Of a stretch of 10,125 bases of DNA, positions 5,212-10,125 are shown in pieces. The notes beneath the pieces are model-generated. The model saw nothing but the letters and a program-made list of their open reading frames with translations. It made no database searches and was not told the origin of the DNA. The translations under genes and the position numbers were made by a program. The stretch is from Dehalococcoidales bacterium (GTDB lineage Bacteria; Chloroflexota; Dehalococcoidia; Dehalococcoidales; UBA2162): contig CP070645.1 of NCBI GenBank assembly GCA_020354275.1, positions 415,457 to 425,581 of the forward strand. Direction: 5' to 3'. Numbering within the stretch: the first letter of the stretch is position 1; the number at the start of each line of letters is the position of its first letter.

Positions 5212-8073
5212 ATGCCGTTAGATGCCATAGTTGTCAAGGGAGCCAGAGAGCATAATCTGAAGGATATTGATGTCATTATTCCCCGTGACAAGCTGGTTGT
5301 TATCACCGGTGTCTCCGGGTCGGGTAAGAGCTCGCTGGCGTTCGATACTATTTACGCCGAGGGGCAGCGCCGGTATGTGGAATCACTAGCGGCCTACGCC
5401 CGGCAGTTTCTGGGCCGGATGGAAAAACCGGATGTCGATTACATTGAAGGCCTGAGCCCGGCCATTTCCATTGACCAGAGAGGACCCAGCCGTAATCCGC
5501 GTTCAACGATGGGGACGGTGACCGAGGTCTATGATTATCTGCGCCTCCTTTTTGCTCGTGTCGGTCATCCCCACTGCCCCAATTGCGGGAGGGAGATAAC
5601 CAGCCAGACAGTACAGCAGATTGTGGATAGCATACAGGCCCTGCCTCAGGGCAGCCGGATCATGATTCTGGCACCGCTGGTGAGAGACCGCAAGGGTGAA
5701 TACCAGGCTGTGTTTGATGATTTACGCAAGGCCGGTTATGCCCGGGCGAGGGTGGATAAAAGCATACATGACCTTTCTGACGATATCCGGCTGGATAAGA
5801 ACAGGAAGCATTCAATCGAGGTGGTGGTGGACAGGCTGGTTATCGGGGAGAGTGGTAGCCAGGGGCGTATCGCTGATTCGGTGGAGACCGCGCTGAAGCT
5901 GGGTGCCGGGATCGTACTGGTATCCATTATCGATGGCGATGAACTCCTCTTTTCCGAGCATTTTGCCTGTGTTTACTGCGGGATCAGTCTGGGTGAGATT
6001 GCCCCCCGGAGCTTCAGTTTCAATAGCCCTCATGGCGCCTGCCCCAGCTGCACCGGACTGGGATTCAAGCAGGAAATCGACCCTGACCTGGTGCTGAACC
6101 GGGAACTCTCAGTATTGCAGGGGGCTCTGCGTCCCTGGCAGTCGCATAACTGGTATCTGTACCGTGTGGAACCAATGGCCCGGACTTATGGCTTTTCGCT
6201 GAACACGCCAGTAAAAGAACTGAGTAAAAAACATATTGACTTGTTGTTGTACGGAGAAGGGCGGGAGGTCAGGTCTTACCGCAACCGTTTCGGGAGGACG
6301 GTACGTCGCTCTGACGGTTTTGAGGGTGTGATACCCACTCTGGAGCGGCTGTACCATGAAACGGAGTCCGAATACTCCCGGCAGAACATAGAACGTTACA
6401 TGGTGCTAAAACCCTGCCCCGAATGCCAGGGTAAAAGGTTGAAGCCGGAAGCACTGTCGGTGACTGTTAACGGTAAAAATATTATTGAAGTCAGCGCCAT
6501 GTCCGTTAACCAGGCTCTGGAATGGGTAGCCACTCTGGGTGCCACTGGCAGAAAGGCGGTCCTTACCCGGCGCGAACAGATGATTGCACATCAGATTCTC
6601 AAGGAGATCGGGGCCCGCCTGGGTTTCTTGAAGGATGTCGGTCTGGGGTATCTAACCCTTGACCGGGCTTCGGCTACTCTCAGTGGTGGTGAGGCGCAGC
6701 GGATTCGTCTGGCTACCCAGATTGGCAGCGGGCTGATGGGGGTGCTCTATATCTGTGATGAGCCGACAGTAGGCCTGCACCCGGCTGATGGCTCCCGGTT
6801 GATTGAAACGCTGAAAAGTTTAAGGGATTTGGGTAATACAATACTGGTGGTAGAGCACGATGAAGCGATGATGCAGGCTGCTGACCACATTATAGATATG
6901 GGGCCCGGGGCTGGGGAGAATGGCGGGTGTGTTGTAGCCACCGGTACACTGGCTGATATTGTTGGTTGTAGTGAATCTGTAACGGGGCAATATTTAGGCG
7001 GGGTTAAGCAGATTGCCTGCCCTGAACAGCGGCGGGACGGTTCCGGTGATGAGATAGTAATCAAGGGGGCCAGACAGAACAACCTGAAGAAAATAGATGT
7101 CGTCATACCCCTGGGCAAGTTTATCGGTGTAACCGGGGTCTCGGGTAGCGGTAAGAGCACCCTTATCAATGAGATTCTGTATAAAAAGCTGGCCCAGATG
7201 CTATACCGTGCTAAAGATATGCCGGGTGACTGTGATGCTATTTTAGGTGCCGAGAATATCGATAAGGTAATCAACATAGACCAGTCCCCCATCGGGCGTA
7301 CTCCCCGCAGTAACTCGGCTACCTATACCGGCACCTTCACCCCCGTACGCCAGCTTTTTGCCACCGTGCCTGAGGCCCGGATGAGGGGCTATGCCCCCGG
7401 CCGTTTCTCGTTCAATGTCAAGGGAGGGCGGGGTGAAGCCTGCAGCGGTGGGGGGTATATACAGATTGAGATGCAGTTTCTGCCCGATGTCACCGTTCCC
7501 TGTGAGGTCTGTAACGGCAAGCGTTACAACCGTGAAGCCCTGGAGGTCAGGTTCCGGGGTAAGAACATAGCCGAGGTGCTGGATATGACCGTAGAGCAGG
7601 CACTGTCCTTCTTCGAGCACTTCCCCAGTGTAAAACGGAAGCTGGAAACCCTGAAGGATGTGGGACTGGGGTATATCCGTCTGGGCCAGCCAGCACCCAC
7701 GCTTTCCGGTGGCGAAGCCCAGCGGGTGAAGCTGGCCACCGAGCTCTCGAAACGGTCTACCGGCAAGACGCTCTATATCCTTGATGAACCGACTACCGGT
7801 CTTTCCTTCGCTGATGTAGCGGCATTGCTGGGGGTGCTGCAACGACTGGTAGACCTCGGTAATACCGTAATCGTTATTGAGCACCACCTGGATGTTGTCA
7901 AAAATGCTGACTATATAATTGACCTGGGCCCGGGTGCTGGCGATGACGGCGGTTATATCGTGGCTACCGGGACGCCTGAGGAGGTAGCTCAACAGGATTC
8001 ATCAGCTACCGGTCAGTATTTAACCAGGGTGTTGTCTAAGAGCGTAGAATATGCTTTAATCAATAAATTTTAA
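5212..8073 (+). CDS. uvrA: Excinuclease ABC subunit A (UvrA), with an altered C-terminal zinc finger
   Basis: UvrA recognises DNA damage and loads UvrB in nucleotide excision repair. At 953 residues the protein is full length (E. coli UvrA has 940). The order is standard: Walker A at 33-41 (G-V-S-G-S-G-K-S-S), a UvrB-binding and insertion region at about 120-250, first zinc finger C253, C256, C277, C280, ABC signature L-S-G-G-E-A-Q-R at 490-497, and Walker B D516-E517. The second half has Walker A 642-650, signature 831-838, Walker B D858-E859 and the histidine switch E890-H891. The second zinc finger keeps C744, C764 and C767, but its first cysteine is G741. Other usually fixed sites differ: S702 for Pro, S-G-G-G for Q-G-D-G after C744, S865 for His in T-G-L-H-F, and H892 for Asn. 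Because the UvrB-binding region is present, this is not the short UvrA2 type. AAGGG six bases before ATG 5212 supports the start. The HD-domain gene follows after 33 bases. Confidence 0.96.
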   Translation: MPLDAIVVKGAREHNLKDIDVIIPRDKLVVITGVSGSGKSSLAFDTIYAEGQRRYVESLAAYARQFLGRMEKPDVDYIEGLSPAISIDQRGPSRNPRSTMGTVTEVYDYLRLLFARVGHPHCPNCGREITSQTVQQIVDSIQALPQGSRIMILAPLVRDRKGEYQAVFDDLRKAGYARARVDKSIHDLSDDIRLDKNRKHSIEVVVDRLVIGESGSQGRIADSVETALKLGAGIVLVSIIDGDELLFSEHFACVYCGISLGEIAPRSFSFNSPHGACPSCTGLGFKQEIDPDLVLNRELSVLQGALRPWQSHNWYLYRVEPMARTYGFSLNTPVKELSKKHIDLLLYGEGREVRSYRNRFGRTVRRSDGFEGVIPTLERLYHETESEYSRQNIERYMVLKPCPECQGKRLKPEALSVTVNGKNIIEVSAMSVNQALEWVATLGATGRKAVLTRREQMIAHQILKEIGARLGFLKDVGLGYLTLDRASATLSGGEAQRIRLATQIGSGLMGVLYICDEPTVGLHPADGSRLIETLKSLRDLGNTILVVEHDEAMMQAADHIIDMGPGAGENGGCVVATGTLADIVGCSESVTGQYLGGVKQIACPEQRRDGSGDEIVIKGARQNNLKKIDVVIPLGKFIGVTGVSGSGKSTLINEILYKKLAQMLYRAKDMPGDCDAILGAENIDKVINIDQSPIGRTPRSNSATYTGTFTPVRQLFATVPEARMRGYAPGRFSFNVKGGRGEACSGGGYIQIEMQFLPDVTVPCEVCNGKRYNREALEVRFRGKNIAEVLDMTVEQALSFFEHFPSVKRKLETLKDVGLGYIRLGQPAPTLSGGEAQRVKLATELSKRSTGKTLYILDEPTTGLSFADVAALLGVLQRLVDLGNTVIVIEHHLDVVKNADYIIDLGPGAGDDGGYIVATGTPEEVAQQDSSATGQYLTRVLSKSVEYALINKF

Positions 8074-8106
8074 CCCAGGTCTTACCCTAGACAGTGGAGG
8101 AACAGA

Positions 8107-8658
8107 ATGGACAGGCAGGAAGCACTTGAATCCGTGAGAGATAATGTTGAGAATGAGAACCTGGTGAAGCATATGCTGGCTACCGAAGCCATTATGCGTG
8201 CTTTAGCCCGGCGGCTTGGAGAAGATGAGGAGGAATGGGGGCTTACCGGACTTCTGCACGATATTGATATGGACCTCACCGAAGGTGATATGGAGAGCCA
8301 CAGCAGGCTGGGCGCTGACCTGGTCAGGGAAATGGGGGTCAGCGAGGTGATAGCTCAGGCTATCCTGTGCCATAATGAAACACATGGTATTCCCCGGGAG
8401 ACGGAGCTTGATAAGGCGCTTTTCTGTGCCGACCCGTTAACCGGCCTTATTATTGCCGCGGCCCTGGTTCGGCCGGACAAGAAGCTGTCCGGTGTTGAGG
8501 CTAAGTCAGTCAGGAAAAGGTTCAAGGAAAAGAGTTTCGCCGCCGGTGCCAACCGGGAGCAGATTGCCCTCTGCAGCGAGTTGGGTATCGAACTGGATGA
8601 GTTTATTGAGCTGGGCTTAAAAGCGATGCAGGGAATCGCCCCTGATCTGGACTTATAA
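8107..8658 (+). CDS. HD-domain (HDIG-like) metal-dependent phosphohydrolase
   Basis: A 183-residue protein formed by one HD domain, the superfamily of divalent-metal phosphohydrolases acting on nucleotides and other phosphoesters. The ligands appear in the usual order: H22 (K-H-M-L-A-T-E), H51-D52 in G-L-L-H-D-I-D, H65 in S-H-S-R-L-G-A, H89 in C-H-N-E, and D109 in C-A-D-P-L-T-G. The set H, HD, H, H, D suggests an active enzyme. Small HDIG proteins of this type are widespread and mostly uncharacterised. There is no synthetase domain as in RelA/SpoT and no sensory domain. GGAGG at 8096-8100, six bases before the ATG, is a strong ribosome binding site. The gene starts 33 bases after uvrA and is followed 39 bases later by a nucleotidyltransferase-like gene, so the three are probably one operon. 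The substrate is unknown. Confidence 0.88.
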   Translation: MDRQEALESVRDNVENENLVKHMLATEAIMRALARRLGEDEEEWGLTGLLHDIDMDLTEGDMESHSRLGADLVREMGVSEVIAQAILCHNETHGIPRETELDKALFCADPLTGLIIAAALVRPDKKLSGVEAKSVRKRFKEKSFAAGANREQIALCSELGIELDEFIELGLKAMQGIAPDLDL

Positions 8659-8668
8659 ACTGATTGTG

Positions 8669-8682
8669 GTTCCAAAGAACCT
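8669..8682. repeat. Short perfect hairpin between the HD gene and the nucleotidyltransferase gene
   Basis: GGTTC (8669-8673), loop CAAA, GAACC (8678-8682). It sits two bases before the AAGGA ribosome binding site (8685-8689) of the next gene. There is no T-tract, so it is not a terminator. It could modulate translation of the downstream gene or mark an mRNA processing site. Confidence 0.4.
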
Positions 8683-8697
8683 CTAAGGACATATATT

Positions 8698-9498
8698 ATG
8701 GAAATTCCCCCAAGAGAAGGTTCGAGTAGTCCGCGTTGCTTTGATGACCTCCCGGCCGAAGTCCAGGCTGTATGTAATTCATTACTCGACAGGCTAGAAA
8801 CTATCCTGGATGACACTCTATATGGGATTTACCTCTATGGTGCCGTAGTCTTTCCCGAAACAAGGTATATCCATGATATCGACCTTCATGTTATCGTGAA
8901 GAGGCCGTTAACTATATATCAGAGTGAAGAAATCCGGCATCTACATAAGTTATTAGCCAATGAATTTCCCCAGGTTGTTGGTGATGGACTCGATGCTTGG
9001 TATATTCTGATGGATGATGCGCAGAAAGTGTCGTCACCCCGGCATCAGGTGTACCCGGACAAGGCTGATGGGTCGTGGGCGCTTCATCGGGCACACATGA
9101 GGGCCGGTTACTGCATAGTTTTATATGGTCCGAAGCCAGAGGAGATATTCCCTGCGCCAGCATGGTCGGAGCTTGTGCAAGCCCTTGAAGTTGAGCGAGG
9201 ATTCATCGAAGAACTCCTCAGTAAACACCCAGATTACTGTGTCCTTAACCTCTGCCGGTTGCTATACAGTTACCGGATGAAAGATGTAGTCGTTTCCAAG
9301 CGTGCTTCGGCCGTGTGGGCGTTTTATCACCTGGCTAACTGGGCACATCTTATCGAGGCAGCCCTACGGGTATATGAGAGAAAAGGTAATGAGGAAGACA
9401 GGCGGTTACTGCAAACGGGAGTGGAAGATTTCTATCAATTCGTTTGTGACAGAATTGACGAAAGTAATCGCGGAATAGACAACAAATCAATGCAGTAG
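8698..9498 (+). CDS. AadA-like nucleotidyltransferase (aminoglycoside adenylyltransferase family fold)
   Basis: A 266-residue protein with the two-domain layout of ANT(3'')-type adenylyltransferases. The N-terminal nucleotidyltransferase core reads Y-G-I-Y-L-Y-G-A, then D60-I-D62-L-H-V, with the same 11-residue spacing as the G-S...D-x-D motif of AadA. Both metal-binding aspartates are kept, but the motif serine is A49 and the residue before D60 is His instead of Ser. D99 in G-L-D-A-W-Y may occupy the place of the AadA catalytic glutamate (tentative). The C-terminal half follows the DUF4111 helical domain: L-Y-G-P-K-P-E-E-I-F, then V-L-N-L-C-R-L-L-Y-S, then the A-V-W-A-F helix. AadA modifies streptomycin and spectinomycin with ATP. 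Family membership does not prove that activity here, and the altered motif argues for a different substrate or weak catalysis. AAGGA eight bases before ATG 8698 supports the start. It is likely the last gene of the uvrA-HD unit. Confidence 0.78.
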   Translation: MEIPPREGSSSPRCFDDLPAEVQAVCNSLLDRLETILDDTLYGIYLYGAVVFPETRYIHDIDLHVIVKRPLTIYQSEEIRHLHKLLANEFPQVVGDGLDAWYILMDDAQKVSSPRHQVYPDKADGSWALHRAHMRAGYCIVLYGPKPEEIFPAPAWSELVQALEVERGFIEELLSKHPDYCVLNLCRLLYSYRMKDVVVSKRASAVWAFYHLANWAHLIEAALRVYERKGNEEDRRLLQTGVEDFYQFVCDRIDESNRGIDNKSMQ

Positions 9499-9542
9499 GG
9501 TTGTTACTCCTTGCCCTAATTCCAGTGTAATGACCCCTGATA

Positions 9543-10125
9543 TTAACTCACCTCGATGGTTGAGCCTTCGGCGGTCTTGACAACATCAATGTGTGCCGGG
9601 AAGGCGTCCCTCAGTTCCTCGATATGCGTGATGATAAATATCTTTTCGAAATCATCCTGGATGGAGGTTATCGCCTCCTTAATCTTTTCCAGTCCGGTAC
9701 TGTCCTGGGTACCGAAGCCTTCGTCGACAATCAATGTTGGCAGTGGCGCCCCGGCCCTTTTGGCCAGCAGTTTGGACAGGGCAATACGTATGGCAAAATT
9801 GATACGGAAGGCTTCACCCCCGCTGAACATCTCGTAGTTCCTGGTTCCCAGCTCGTCGGCTATATTGATGTCCAGGGTCTCCAGCAGGTCTCCCTTCTTT
9901 GTTTCCCGTTGCGTTTCGAACTTCACGTGCATTCTGTTGTCGGTCATTCTGCCCAGCAGGTTGTTGGCAACCACTTCAATTTCGGGTAGGGCCATTTCTA
10001 TAAGCAACGCCTGTATCCCCCTTTTACCAAAGGCCTCGGCTAGGTCCCGGTAGATTCCTCCCTCTTTCAAGGCCTGGCTCAGAGCCTTTTCTTTTTCATT
10101 CTTCTTTAATTCTGTTTCGGAGATA
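9543..10125 (-). CDS. sbcC: C-terminal part of SbcC-type nuclease ATPase subunit
   Basis: SbcC (Rad50-like) with SbcD forms an ATP-dependent nuclease that opens hairpins and processes DNA ends. Only the last 193 residues are in the window. The frame stays open to the right edge, so an apparent TTG start near 10070 is internal. The visible part begins with a charged, heptad-like end of coiled coil (E-L-K-K-N-E-K-E-K-A-L) and continues with the C-terminal ATPase lobe. This has the ABC signature F-S-G-G-E-A-F-R (around 9824-9805), Walker B with D-E-G-F-G-T-Q-D, and the switch histidine in I-I-T-H-I-E-E-L. The G-F-G-T-x-D after the Walker B glutamate is characteristic of SbcC/Rad50 rather than SMC or RecN. 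It converges on the nucleotidyltransferase gene with a 44-base gap. The partner sbcD is not in the window and would be expected upstream, beyond the right edge. Confidence 0.9.
   Translation of the reverse strand, partial: ISETELKKNEKEKALSQALKEGGIYRDLAEAFGKRGIQALLIEMALPEIEVVANNLLGRMTDNRMHVKFETQRETKKGDLLETLDINIADELGTRNYEMFSGGEAFRINFAIRIALSKLLAKRAGAPLPTLIVDEGFGTQDSTGLEKIKEAITSIQDDFEKIFIITHIEELRDAFPAHIDVVKTAEGSTIEVS

Noticed and set aside
7243..7992. Long minus-strand open frame opposite uvrA, and similar long frames opposite ilvD and the CoA transferase
   Set aside because: They are antisense shadows of strongly conserved coding sequence. Their translations show no family signature and no ribosome binding site.
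9496..9518. TAGGG / CCCTA pairing between the convergent nucleotidyltransferase and sbcC genes
   Set aside because: A 5-bp stem with a 13-base loop that overlaps the stop codon and lacks a T-run is not a convincing terminator.
1..10125. CRISPR arrays, tRNA or rRNA genes, and insertion sequences
   Set aside because: No regularly spaced repeats, no cloverleaf-like sequence with a T-arm motif, and no transposase frames were seen.

Overview
This 10.1 kb window looks like an ordinary bacterial chromosomal stretch of about 50-55% GC. It carries metabolic, DNA-repair and small accessory genes and no phage, transposon or CRISPR array. The gene styles suggest a Chloroflexota / Dehalococcoidia-type genome: an isolated excisionase-like helix-turn-helix protein, CaiB-type CoA transferases, SbcC, and a short lipoprotein or anchored protein whose start resembles I42 inhibitors. 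That assignment is an inference, not something the sequence proves.

Layout. Positions 1-2782 are read on the minus strand. They hold the start of an exported or membrane-anchored protein that runs off the left edge, then an alpha/beta hydrolase placed 76 bases downstream of a CaiB/BaiF CoA transferase (one likely transcript), then a small helix-turn-helix protein. An AT-rich gap (2783-3145) contains a good plus-strand sigma70-like promoter that points at a short unrecognised ORF ending at 3379. A dihydroxy-acid dehydratase (ilvD, minus) and uvrA (plus) diverge from a 176-base region with back-to-back candidate promoters and a leader hairpin. uvrA is followed at 33 bases by an HD-domain phosphohydrolase and 39 bases later by an AadA-like nucleotidyltransferase, all plus strand. 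The right edge is the C-terminal ATPase half of an SbcC-type nuclease subunit on the minus strand, convergent with the nucleotidyltransferase.

Function. UvrA (damage recognition in nucleotide excision repair) and SbcC (end processing with SbcD) are both repair proteins but lie in separate transcription units. IlvD stands alone, without ilvB/N/C. The CoA transferase and hydrolase probably serve acyl-CoA metabolism of unknown substrate.

The most notable points are three. This UvrA has lost one of the four cysteines of its C-terminal zinc finger and carries several other changes at normally invariant sites in its second ATPase half. The IlvD lacks about 28 residues between its two conserved cluster cysteines. 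The AadA-like protein has Gly-Ala in place of the Gly-Ser of the nucleotidyltransferase motif. I see no convincing previously undescribed multi-gene system.
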